A DNA stretch of 64,000 bases, from positions 3,658,001-3,722,000 of the forward strand of contig NZ_CP012981.1 in the NCBI RefSeq assembly GCF_001411495.1. The letters run 5' to 3'. Origin of the DNA: Burkholderia cepacia ATCC 25416. GTDB taxonomy: Bacteria > Pseudomonadota > Gammaproteobacteria > Burkholderiales > Burkholderiaceae. Under the pieces are notes generated by a model. It was given only the letters and a program-made list of their open reading frames with translations. It had not been told where the DNA came from and did no database searches. This document shows positions 28,666 through 36,579 of this stretch, piece after piece; positions within the stretch are counted from its first letter, which is position 1, and each line of letters begins with the position of its first letter. The position numbers were made by a program, and so were the translations under genes.

Positions 28666-29583
28666 TCAGATCGCGAACGAGGTATCGCGCGCGCCGATCG
28701 TTTCTTTCAAAGCTTTCACCCACTTGCGTGCGGGCAGCTTCAGCGTGTCCTCGATCAGCTTCGCACGCGCGTCGAGCTGCGCGAACGACACGTCGAGCGC
28801 AGGGCCCGAGAACGCGATCGCGATCCGGTTGCCGTCATGCACTTCCGGCAGCGCGATCACGCGATGATCGAACGCCGCGTTCAGGTGCTTCATGTTGCGC
28901 ACGAAGCTCGGATGGTCGCCGAACAGATTGATCGTCGCGATGCCCGCGTCGGCAAGGCAGCCGCGCACCGCACGGTAGAACGCGACGCTGTCGAGCACCG
29001 GGCCGCGCGCGGTCGCGTCGTACAGGTCGATCTGGATCGCGCCCGTCGTGCCGCGGTTGGCCGGGTCGTTGACGAAGTCCCACGCGTCGGCTTCGTGCAC
29101 GACGAGACGTGCGTCGTCGGGCGGCATCGCGAACATCGTGCGCGCGGCGACGATCACGGCCGGGTTCAGCTCGACGGCCTCGACCTTCGCCTGCGGGAGG
29201 AAGTGGTGCGAGAACTTGGTCAGCGCGCCGGTGCCGAGCCCGAGCTGGACGATCCGCCCGGGCGTTTCGAGGAACAGCAGCCACGCCATCATCTGCTGCG
29301 CGTATTCGAGCTCGATGTGCAGCGGCTTCGAGATCCGCATCGCACCCTGTACCCACTCGGTGCCGAAATGCAGGAAGCGCACGCCGCCCTCTTCCGAGAA
29401 CGTGACGGGCGCGAAGCGCGGCTTGCGCGGCGCTTCGAGCACGGGCACGTCGTCGTGTTCGTCGATGTCCGGGCGGCGCTTCACGCGCGGCGGCTGGAGT
29501 TTTTCGGAGCCGTTATAGGAGGACGGCTTGCGATTCTTGAACGCGCGCGCCTCGGCGGACGCGCGCTTGATCAGTCGGGTCAT
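28666..29583 (-). CDS. Spermidine-synthase-like protein
   Basis: 305 residues with a Rossmann methyltransferase fold of the spermidine synthase superfamily. The cofactor loop is VQLGLGTGALTKF, the acidic strand end is VEAVELNPAV, and IQIDLYDATARGP replaces the usual D-x-x-D-P catalytic region. The first 55 residues are a basic, low-complexity extension. Because the catalytic loop departs from SpeE, it may be a related aminopropyl- or methyltransferase rather than true spermidine synthase. It borders the left side of the accessory island. Confidence 0.8.
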   Translation of the reverse strand: MTRLIKRASAEARAFKNRKPSSYNGSEKLQPPRVKRRPDIDEHDDVPVLEAPRKPRFAPVTFSEEGGVRFLHFGTEWVQGAMRISKPLHIELEYAQQMMAWLLFLETPGRIVQLGLGTGALTKFSHHFLPQAKVEAVELNPAVIVAARTMFAMPPDDARLVVHEADAWDFVNDPANRGTTGAIQIDLYDATARGPVLDSVAFYRAVRGCLADAGIATINLFGDHPSFVRNMKHLNAAFDHRVIALPEVHDGNRIAIAFSGPALDVSFAQLDARAKLIEDTLKLPARKWVKALKETIGARDTSFAI

Positions 29584-29736
29584 GATTGAATCTCGCTGGG
29601 TGACGCTGGTTTTAGCGGACGAGAGGATAGCATTGGTGCAAGGAAGCGACTGTCGAAGACAGGCTCACCGTTACGCTCCGTCGATCGGTCGGCGTGGACG
29701 ATAGTGCATCGCAACCGTGTTGGAGGACGTTGCCTA

Positions 29737-29993
29737 ATGAAAACCGACGCATTTCCATCCGTCCGCGTCGAGCCGGAACTGCTTGCTACGGCCAAACGCG
29801 TCCTATGTGATGGCGAAACACTATCGAACTTCATCAAGCAATCAATCCGTAAAGCTACCGAGCGTCGCCGGCTTCAAAGCGCGTTCATTGCGCGCGGCAC
29901 TGCGTCCCGTAATGAGGAAATGCACACTGACCAGTCTTTCTCCTCGCACGACTAGAACGGCGCCTCGATGCATTCCGCGTTCGCCAAGAGTAA
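29737..29993 (+). pseudogene. Frameshifted antitoxin-like gene (YlcI/YnfO, ribbon-helix-helix type)
   Basis: The ATG-initiated frame (29737-29955, 72 codons) opens MKTDAFPSVRVEPELLATAK and continues GETLSNFIKQSIRKATERR, which resembles small RHH antitoxins. After about 29940 it ends at a stop, but another frame continues LLARLERRLDAFRVRQE to a TAA at 29991-29993. That is what the C-terminus of this family looks like. A short indel near 29930-29945 is therefore likely. No toxin gene follows. GGAGGA lies upstream of the ATG. First gene of the accessory island. Confidence 0.6.
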
Positions 29994-30044
29994 GCTTGCT
30001 GATCAAATTGTTCGCGTCACAACCGTCAGACGACGAGGAACCGT

Positions 30045-30299
30045 ATGGCCTCAAGTGACAAGAAAATCTGGTTTCCGGAGAAACGCTATGGCTGAGGATG
30101 AGGGTCGCCGGTTGCGTGGCAGGGCTGGGGCGTAATGCTGCTGTTCGTGATCGCAATAATTGCGACCGTTTGGCTGCTGCCGCCACACAAGTCACCGTTC
30201 GCGTATAACGCCTGCATCGTGGCGCTGTTCGCTATGCTGATCGCTGTATGGTGGATAAAGGGTGAAAAAACCCTGCGGAGATGGGGCAAGGATGATTGA
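30045..30299 (+). pseudogene. Small membrane protein gene interrupted by two in-frame TGA codons
   Basis: One frame reads MASSDKKIWFPEKRYG, stop (TGA 30093-30095), G, stop (TGA 30099-30101), GSPVAWQGWGVMLLFVIAII and on to WWIKGEKTLRRWGKDD and a TGA at 30297-30299. I recall similar small proteins having KRYGWGWG at this place, so both TGAs appear to replace tryptophan TGG. Other tryptophans in the frame are TGG. A shortened product could start at ATG 30135 and would carry two membrane helices in 54 residues. Function unknown. Confidence 0.65.
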
Positions 30300-30448
30300 A
30301 CGTCGAAGTGGTCATGATAGAAAATGGAATATACCTACATCCCTGATGGCGCTTGATACATGTCGCCACATCTTGTCAACACTTGATTATTTTGTTGAAA
30401 TATCTCACCGGCTCACTCCTGAACAACCATCGATAGACTCAAAAACAG

Positions 30449-31963
30449 ATGACCATATCGACGCGAGAAGACGCCATTCAAAATCTCTCTCTTTCGGGAG
30501 GAGGATTTCGTGCAGCGTTTTTTCATTTTGGCGCACTTTATGCGCTTGCAGCAGCCGGTCGCTTACGTGATCTGAAAGTATTGATTACTGTTTCGGGCGG
30601 CTCAATCGCTGGGGCGTTCTTTTTACAAGCCATACATAAAGCAGGTCCATCGACGTGGAGAGATGACAGAAAGCTCGCGGACTGTGCCATCCACGCATGC
30701 CAAGCCCTCTATTATCAATCGAAAAGAAATCCTCGAGGGCGCATACTTTCTTCCTTTCGTGCGCTATGCCAAGGTTTGGTCCGTCACGAATGGGGATTCT
30801 CCAAAGCCCTCGTTCGCCTGATGAACCGCTGGTTCAAAGATCTGGCAAATGCCTCGTCACAACAAACATTGACGGCTATGCCCGAATGGCGAATCGCCGC
30901 TACTAGCTACACTACTCCCAAACGCGTGCTTCTAGTGAGCGCACAAAACAAGCATCAGCATCGAAGCGACGCCCACTACGTCGAACTGTCCAACAAGGAC
31001 ATCCCCGTCGCCATCGCAGCATCCAGTGCCCTTCCCGGCATCTTTGAACCAGTAATGCTCAACGACCTATTACTTGGTGACGGTGGCATCCTCGACAATC
31101 TCGGCGTGCACGAACTCGCAACTTCGGATACTTCTGCAGTATGCGTAGACGCGTCAGCAGAAGCGGCTCCATTAGACCATATCGACGGATGGAGTACGCC
31201 GATGCGAGCAATGGATATGTTACTTGATCAGGATCGAACGAACGCAATTCGTTCGACAAAAATGCAGATTATTTCACTCCGCGAGTCGAGGCCAGACAAC
31301 CAGGCGTGGCGCAATGCACTGCGCTCAGTTCGAACCGATCTTGACGATTTCACATTTTGCGAAGCAAATCTCCTCTACTTAGCGGGATATCAGGCTGCAA
31401 GCGGGACGTCTTTCATGCCGCCTCAGGAACCGATTCCGAACGCAAGTTATATTTGGCGCCTCATGGTATTGGGAGATACTGCAGATTCCTCAAATAATCA
31501 CAAAAACCAATCAGCAAAGATTCGAAAATCCATATTAAACGAGCTTGAACGCGGAAAGTTTGGAATTGCATCCGGATTCAGGAAGCCATCCACTGCATCG
31601 ATTTTAATGTCGCTCGCCTCCATATATATGGCCCTCGCCGGAACACTAATCGTTGTGCTTTACGCCTTGTTAGTCTTCGCTGGAATTGTTCAAAAGCTAC
31701 CGCTATCGTGGCAAAAATTTCCTTTGGAAATACTTGTACTCATAGCGTGGGCCGCGTCGAGTGTCTGGCTCTTTTTCTCGTACGCCGAATGGCGTAAGCG
31801 CAACGTCGGTTGGTTCTCCCGGGTACGGCAGGGTCTTGGTTCAATCGTGGGGCCGCCCCTGCTGCCTGCAGTTCTAATCGTGTCGCTGCTCCTCAAATTC
31901 GGCCCGCTGTTCCCCGTTCGCGAACACTCCAGATTCACTAGGATCCGTGCATGCAAACTCTGA
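30449..31963 (+). CDS. Patatin-like phospholipase with C-terminal membrane segments
   Basis: 504 residues. The patatin domain covers about 10-330: oxyanion loop SGGGFRAAFFHFG (residues 16-28), nucleophile Ser52 in VSGGSIAGAF and catalytic Asp211 in LLLGDGGILDNLG. Residues 379-490 have about four hydrophobic helices, so it is membrane attached. The likely activity is acyl hydrolysis of lipids. Codon use is markedly less GC-rich than in the flanking genes, a sign of transfer. Patatin effectors are common in bacterial anti-phage systems, where they damage the membrane; no nucleotide cyclase or other sensor gene is adjacent, so its trigger is unknown. The ATG at 30449 has no strong ribosome-binding site. 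Confidence 0.82.
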   Translation: MTISTREDAIQNLSLSGGGFRAAFFHFGALYALAAAGRLRDLKVLITVSGGSIAGAFFLQAIHKAGPSTWRDDRKLADCAIHACQALYYQSKRNPRGRILSSFRALCQGLVRHEWGFSKALVRLMNRWFKDLANASSQQTLTAMPEWRIAATSYTTPKRVLLVSAQNKHQHRSDAHYVELSNKDIPVAIAASSALPGIFEPVMLNDLLLGDGGILDNLGVHELATSDTSAVCVDASAEAAPLDHIDGWSTPMRAMDMLLDQDRTNAIRSTKMQIISLRESRPDNQAWRNALRSVRTDLDDFTFCEANLLYLAGYQAASGTSFMPPQEPIPNASYIWRLMVLGDTADSSNNHKNQSAKIRKSILNELERGKFGIASGFRKPSTASILMSLASIYMALAGTLIVVLYALLVFAGIVQKLPLSWQKFPLEILVLIAWAASSVWLFFSYAEWRKRNVGWFSRVRQGLGSIVGPPLLPAVLIVSLLLKFGPLFPVREHSRFTRIRACKL

Positions 31964-32011
31964 CGCCCAATACTCGTTAGTGTGTTCTGAAAGCGTTAGC
32001 TCGCCCTTCAA

Positions 32012-32375
32012 TCAACCTAGAATCACCCACCGCTGCTCCCGCTTCTGCTCGAATGACAGAACCGCATTCGCTGGACTTGACGACGGCAGTATGAACGTCT
32101 GGTATCCGACCTTGCCGATCACGTCAGCAAACCGCCACACCGTCTTGCCGTTTAAGCACACCTTCGTCAGCAACGGCGTATGCGCGCGCAACGACGCGAA
32201 GTCGTTCGGCTTCGCATGCCGGATCGCAGAGTCGAGAATGCCTTGCCGATGGCAGGCATTCGAGCACGTCCCAGATGCCGATGCCATGCCCAAGCACGCG
32301 CACGAACCGCGCGTCTTACGCCAGTTCGTATGGCCTGTGGCTCGCCGAGCACCGCCCCAAACAATCGCTGGAGCG
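32012..32375 (-). pseudogene. Decayed 3' part of a DNA glycosylase gene (copy of 35492-35850)
   Basis: On the minus strand the frame ending at 32012 reads SAIRHAKPNDFASLRAHTPL, then CLNGKTVWRFADVIG and LPSSSPANAVLSFEQK, clearly matching the C-terminal half of the intact glycosylase at 35492-35968. The frame shifts near 32265 (the upstream part is in another frame), and similarity ends around 32375; the 5' half of the gene is missing. Substitutions are spread throughout, so it is not a recent duplication. It is in direct orientation with the intact gene and marks a boundary of the island. Confidence 0.85.
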
Positions 32376-32669
32376 GTTTGATGTTTTGGCCGATTTGACA
32401 TCCAGAAGCAATCGCCATCGGTAGTCGCCAGACAGATAATGCCGATATTCATTTGACGGGATCCGAACAGACGCACGTGCTGCAAAGCGGCTGGTCAGTG
32501 CTGGCAATGGCCATCCTATCGGACTCCCTGTCTCAAGCATTTCCCTCGTCCAGGGAGCACTCAACGATCTCCGTCCAAGCTGGCAATTTGCTCCGCATTT
32601 TCCGGAATGCGGTAGGATTTGCTTGCAAATCCAGCGTGTCGGAAGCATCCAAAGGGAATCAAGACCAAC
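32376..32669. other. Intergenic stretch before the TIR module
   Basis: 294 bases of lower-GC sequence with no recognisable gene. It must contain the promoter of the TIR module. I see no clear operator or hairpin. Confidence 0.5.
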
Positions 32670-33620
32670 ATGGCCGCGAAGAAAACGCCAGCAGCAAAAA
32701 CACAAAGCCGAAAGCCAGCGCCAGCCCGTTCTTCGACTCATCGATTCGAGCCAGCCAAACTCGACTCGTTGTTTGTAGTTCTTGACGCTATTGCTTGGCT
32801 CGACACCCCGGGCACGACGCAAGTGGCGCAGTTCGCGGGCATCGACCCACGTACCGCAGGGAAACTGCTCAAAAATGCATGTCAAATCGGACTCGCTGAT
32901 GTGGTGGGGTCTGGCTACGCGCTAGTCCTCCCGTATCCATACAAGGGGGCAAAGGACCAGAAGGAGGCCGTTGTCAAAGAGGCATTGGTTCGGCTGCCTC
33001 TGCTCACTGGTGTTCGCCAATTCTTGCGGTTGGGGGACACGACTGACGCGGCGCTTCGGAAAGCAGCCACGATTGCCGGAATTTCTCCGTTCGTAGCGTC
33101 TGACCTTAACCCGTTGTTAGAATGGGCCCAGACTTTGGGCGCGCTTCAACCCAACATCCTTGCCGAAGATCTCGTGGATGCAGCAACGGAGAAGAAAGAG
33201 CAGCGTCATCAGCAAGAGAAGGATCGTCGTATCGCGTTCCTTTCGCATAGCTCCGTGGATAAGCCGTTCATTCGACAACTCGCGGGCGACCTTACCGCGA
33301 ATGGCGTCGATGTGTGGCTAGATGAACAGCGGATCCGGGTCGGTGACTCGATCCCAGAAAAGTTAGCTCAGGGATTGGCTGGGTCGGACTTCTTTCTCAT
33401 TGCCATGAGCGAACATTCGTCCGGGTCTGCATGGGTGCAAAAGGAACTGAACAACGCGCTTGTCAATGAGGTGCAACGACGCAAGGTTCACATCCTTCCA
33501 CTTCGGCTGGATGACACACCTATGCCACCGATTATCGCTGACAAAAAGTACGCCGACTTTTCAAAGTCGTATAAAGCCGGCCTTGAGGATCTATTGACGG
33601 CTATGAAGGGGGACGTATGA
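32670..33620 (+). CDS. TIR-domain protein with N-terminal winged-helix-like region
   Basis: 316 residues from ATG 32670 (AAAGGGAATC upstream; the frame is open 17 codons further up). Residues 1-27 are basic and low-complexity. About 28-92 look like a winged helix (LDSLFVVLDAIAWLD, then TTQVAQFAGIDPRTAGKLLK), 95-160 form a second helical region, and 187-312 form a TIR domain: RRIAFLSHSSVDKPFIRQLA, VDVWLDEQRIRVGDSIPEKL (BB loop), SDFFLIAMSEHS and WVQKELNNAL. Glu259 of WVQKEL sits at the NADase catalytic position, so NAD+ cleavage is plausible. It overlaps the next gene by four bases. Composition is unlike the core genome. Likely role is an abortive-infection effector; this is inference. Confidence 0.85.
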   Translation: MAAKKTPAAKTQSRKPAPARSSTHRFEPAKLDSLFVVLDAIAWLDTPGTTQVAQFAGIDPRTAGKLLKNACQIGLADVVGSGYALVLPYPYKGAKDQKEAVVKEALVRLPLLTGVRQFLRLGDTTDAALRKAATIAGISPFVASDLNPLLEWAQTLGALQPNILAEDLVDAATEKKEQRHQQEKDRRIAFLSHSSVDKPFIRQLAGDLTANGVDVWLDEQRIRVGDSIPEKLAQGLAGSDFFLIAMSEHSSGSAWVQKELNNALVNEVQRRKVHILPLRLDDTPMPPIIADKKYADFSKSYKAGLEDLLTAMKGDV

Positions 33621-34441
33621 CCACAGCTGGCAAGAAGCCCAGGCAGATGCCCAAGGGTGGACGCAAGGGAGGAACTGTCTTTCCACGAGTGGCACTCAGT
33701 GATGCATTGCAATACGCAAAGAAGCTGGTGAGCAAGACTCATACAAGTGCCCAACCGAAGGATGTGATTCTGTCGGGCGTAGTAGGGGCCAAGTCGGGTA
33801 TCGGCGAAGTACGTATGTCTGCGATGAAGCAATACGGTTTTCTGAAAGGGGATGTCAAGACAGGGTTTTCAGCAGACGAATTGGCCAAAAGAATTGCGTC
33901 TGCACCAGCAGAAGAACTTACGCCGCTTTATCAGCAAGCGATGCTGCGCCCAACGGTTTTCAAGAGGCTGTTCGACACATATCACGGCGACACAGTCGCC
34001 AAGGCGAAACTCAAGCAAAGAGCGTCCGATTTAAAGGTCCACCCTGACGAAACCGAGACGTGCGTCGAACTCTACATGTCCGGAATGGTGACCGCCGGGC
34101 TCGTGACAATCAATGGTGACCGCGTCGTTCATAAGGCTTCTAGCGATCTCGACAAAACGGACACAAAAATAAAGGAGCCTGGGCAGATCGAACAAGACAT
34201 TTCTGAGTCGCCGTCAGACGAAGATAATGTGGGAAACAAATCTTTAGGTACGGATACTGTTGCGGGGAGCAGCGCTGCCGCCGAACGAGCGAACGGAGCC
34301 CTGCCAAGTGATCCCGCCGGTGAGCCGAACCAGCATGGGCCTCGGGCCGTTTTCAACGTCAACGTCACGCTCGACTCCAGTTTGGATATCGAAAAGCTAC
34401 AGAAGCAACTGGAATTGCTCAAGCGCTTCGGTGCGATCTAG
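33617..34441 (+). CDS. Unrecognised partner of the TIR protein
   Basis: 274 residues, starting inside the stop of the TIR gene (ATGA). Residues 1-20 are basic. About 21-175 form a mostly helical region (VALSDALQYAKKLVSKTH, RMSAMKQYGFLKGD, RPTVFKRLFDTYHGD, YMSGMVTAGLVTINGD) with the look of paired winged-helix domains (DUF5343-like, by impression only). A Ser/Asp/Gly-rich linker (about 176-242) follows, then a short conserved-looking end FNVNVTLDSSLDIEKLQKQL with LELLKRFGAI. There is no membrane segment, nuclease, SIR2, SLOG, cyclase or PIWI motif. It could sense or regulate for the TIR effector. I cannot name a family. Confidence 0.75.
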   Translation: MTTAGKKPRQMPKGGRKGGTVFPRVALSDALQYAKKLVSKTHTSAQPKDVILSGVVGAKSGIGEVRMSAMKQYGFLKGDVKTGFSADELAKRIASAPAEELTPLYQQAMLRPTVFKRLFDTYHGDTVAKAKLKQRASDLKVHPDETETCVELYMSGMVTAGLVTINGDRVVHKASSDLDKTDTKIKEPGQIEQDISESPSDEDNVGNKSLGTDTVAGSSAAAERANGALPSDPAGEPNQHGPRAVFNVNVTLDSSLDIEKLQKQLELLKRFGAI

Positions 34442-34519
34442 CTGTGAAGCTTCAATAGGTTGTGTCAATGATTCAGCCGAACTGAGTCTGGGAGACTGGA
34501 AGTCGCCAAACACCCAACC

Positions 34520-35481
34520 GTCCAGGAACCCAGCCGGACGAACACCAATAAGGACGCCAGACTCGCCTTTGCCCTTCGACTTGAGATGGCTCAGGAGATC
34601 ATCGAATTCGGTTTGACTTTGCCGCAGGCGGCAGCCGACCAGGGAGTGATGTACGCAAATGGCTGGGACGCTATTTGGCGAGCGGTGCGGCTGCGCTGGC
34701 CGACGCATCTTCTCACCAGCCCGTTCGCCTCGCGCGATCGCACCGGCCACGGCTCTGCTAATCGTAGAGTTGCGCCTGCAGCGCTTGTTGCAGCGTCAGA
34801 TCGCACGCGAGGTCGGCGTTTCTGCGTCGCCCACCGATGGGGTCTTGGCTCGTGCTGGATAGTCTTGTTTGAACTATCTGCAGCCGAGCGAGCCGATCCA
34901 GCGATACGAGCATGGGGCTCCGGTGTATTTTCTCCACATCGACACTGAGAAGCTCGGCAGCATCGCACGCCCCAGCCCTCGCGCACGGGCGATCGGCGCG
35001 ATTCGGTAGTGAATGGTATCGGCTTGGAATATCTGTTTATGGCCGTAGATGACCACGCTCGTATTGCCTTCACGGCAATGCATCCGGATGAGAAACGGGC
35101 CAGCGCCGTGCAGTTCTCGCGTGACGCCGTGGCTTGGTATGCAGAACTCGGCGTGCGCGTCCGCAGGCTGTTGACCGACGCAGTCTCAGCGCTCCGTTCA
35201 TGCGAATTCGCTCGGGCCTGCTAGGATCTGGGTATTCGGCACAAATTCATAGGGCGTATCGTCTGCAGACCAACGGTAAGGCTGAACGCTTCATCCAATC
35301 AACCTCGCGCGAGTGAGCATACGTCTGGACTTACCAAAGCTCCGCCCACCGCAGCGACGCCGTGGCAAGCCGGCAGCATCACAACAACTTGCATCGTGCC
35401 CACAGCACCATCGGTTGAATTGCGTCAATGGCCAGACTTCCCGCGTCGAAAAACAACCTCTTGACGACGCTTCACCTCTAG
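34520..35481 (+). pseudogene. Degenerate IS481-family transposase
   Basis: Pieces of one transposase appear in successive frames. They are EIIEFGLTLPQAAADQGV near 34600, then SPRAIAPATALLIVELRLQR and QIAREVGVSAS near 34735-34830, then PSEPIQRYEHGAP near 34880. Further on are LFMAVDDHARIAFTAMHPDE (35035-35095), AYRLQTNGKAERFIQST (35255-35305) and a final NLLTTLHL with TAG at 35479-35481. The DDE core is split by several frameshifts and the start codon is altered, so it is inactive. I could not find terminal inverted repeats. Confidence 0.85.
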
Positions 35482-35491
35482 CTTGCAAAAT

Positions 35492-35968
35492 TCAAGAACG
35501 AATTGCGCGCCAACGCGACAGCTTCTGCTCGAACGTCAGCACCGCATTCGCTGGACTTGACGACGGCAATACGAGCGTGTCATAACCCGCGTCTCCGATC
35601 ACGTCGGCGAACCGCCCTGCCGTCTTGCCGTTGAAGCACACGCGCTTGAGCAACGGCGCATGTTCCCGCAACGAATCGAAGTCGTTCGGCTTCGCATTCC
35701 GGATCGCCGAGTCGAGACTGCCTTTCCGATGGCATGCATCGAGGACGTCCCAGATGCCGATGCCATGCGAAAGCACGCACACGAGCCGCGCATCGTACGG
35801 CAGGTCATGAAGCGTCGGCTCGCCGAGCACCGCCCCCAGCAACCGCCAGAACTGGTTGCGCGGATGCGCGTAATACTGCGCGGCGTCGAGCGACGCCTCG
35901 CCCGGAAAACTGCCGAGGATCATCGTGTGCGTATCCGGCCCGACGACCGGCGCAAACCCCTGCAGCAT
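35492..35968 (-). CDS. Hypoxanthine/deoxyinosine DNA glycosylase (UDG superfamily, family 6)
   Basis: 158 residues. Motifs of the Mug-like/HDG class: ILGSFPGEASL near residue 17, QYYAHPRNQFWRLL near 31, GIGIWDVLDACHRKGSLDS near 70 and a late LPSSSPANA (about 136), which corresponds to the superfamily's HPSP-type motif. It excises deaminated adenine (hypoxanthine) from DNA. The ATG shares one base with the ubiC stop, so it is the third gene of the htpG-ubiC chain. A decayed copy of its 3' half lies at 32012-32375; the intact gene is the right border of the accessory island. Confidence 0.88.
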   Translation of the reverse strand: MLQGFAPVVGPDTHTMILGSFPGEASLDAAQYYAHPRNQFWRLLGAVLGEPTLHDLPYDARLVCVLSHGIGIWDVLDACHRKGSLDSAIRNAKPNDFDSLREHAPLLKRVCFNGKTAGRFADVIGDAGYDTLVLPSSSPANAVLTFEQKLSRWRAIRS

Positions 35969-36579
35969 CACGCGACTCCACGCGGCCCGACGGACCGGGG
36001 CCCGTCGCCGTGCGCATCGAGATGACGCCACAGCGCCGGCAGCATGCATTCGGTGACCATCAACGGCTTGCCGTGACGCTGAAACACCGAGCGTCGCGCG
36101 GCAAACGCATGCGGCGCGCGCACGCCCGCGCCCAGCGCATGGCTCGCGAGCGCATACAGCGGATGGCCGGCGATCACGCGCCGGCTGACGAGCGCAGAAC
36201 GTTCGACCTGCGGATCGCTGTACAGCAACTCGGCCAGCGGCCGCGTGCGCAGCCGCCGCATTGCCTGCCACACGCCCTTGCTGGCCGCGAGCGGCGCGAT
36301 GCTGTGCGCGGCAACAAAAGGCGTGCCGTCGACCGACAGGATCACCTCGCGCACCCACATCGGCGCGCGCGGCGAACTGGCGAGCGCGTCCGGCTCGTCG
36401 AACCACGGGCAGTCGACGGCCTCGCGCGTCACCCGCACGTTCACGCGGCCGAGCCGCGCGAGGTGCGCGGTCAGCGATCCGCTGCGCGTCAGCCAGTCGC
36501 GCTGGTCGAGCGTGCAGCCAGGCCGCGGCGTCTCGCGCCAGCCGGCCTGCCCGCCGTCGAATCGCAAGCGCGCGTTCAC
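35968..36579 (-). CDS. ubiC: Chorismate lyase UbiC
   Basis: 203 residues from a GTG that overlaps the htpG stop by four bases (GTGA). UbiC converts chorismate to 4-hydroxybenzoate and pyruvate, the first step of ubiquinone synthesis. Recognisable segments: [49 protein letters not shown] and a C-terminal [20 protein letters not shown] with the active-site Glu. Length is somewhat above that of E. coli (165). The stop overlaps the glycosylase start by one base. Confidence 0.93.
   Translation of the reverse strand: MNARLRFDGGQAGWRETPRPGCTLDQRDWLTRSGSLTAHLARLGRVNVRVTREAVDCPWFDEPDALASSPRAPMWVREVILSVDGTPFVAAHSIAPLAASKGVWQAMRRLRTRPLAELLYSDPQVERSALVSRRVIAGHPLYALASHALGAGVRAPHAFAARRSVFQRHGKPLMVTECMLPALWRHLDAHGDGPRSVGPRGVA

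Noticed and set aside
30093..30101. TGA codons considered as recoded tryptophan or selenocysteine
   Set aside because: Other tryptophans in the frame use TGG, no recoding hairpin is seen, and the neighbouring gene is also decayed, so nonsense mutation is simpler.
30262..30570. Frame of about 100 codons overlapping the patatin start
   Set aside because: It overlaps the patatin gene in another frame and has no recognisable domain or ribosome-binding site.
32012..32485. 158-codon frame as a second working glycosylase
   Set aside because: Only the C-terminal half matches, the upstream part is in another frame, and the motif GSFPGEA is missing.
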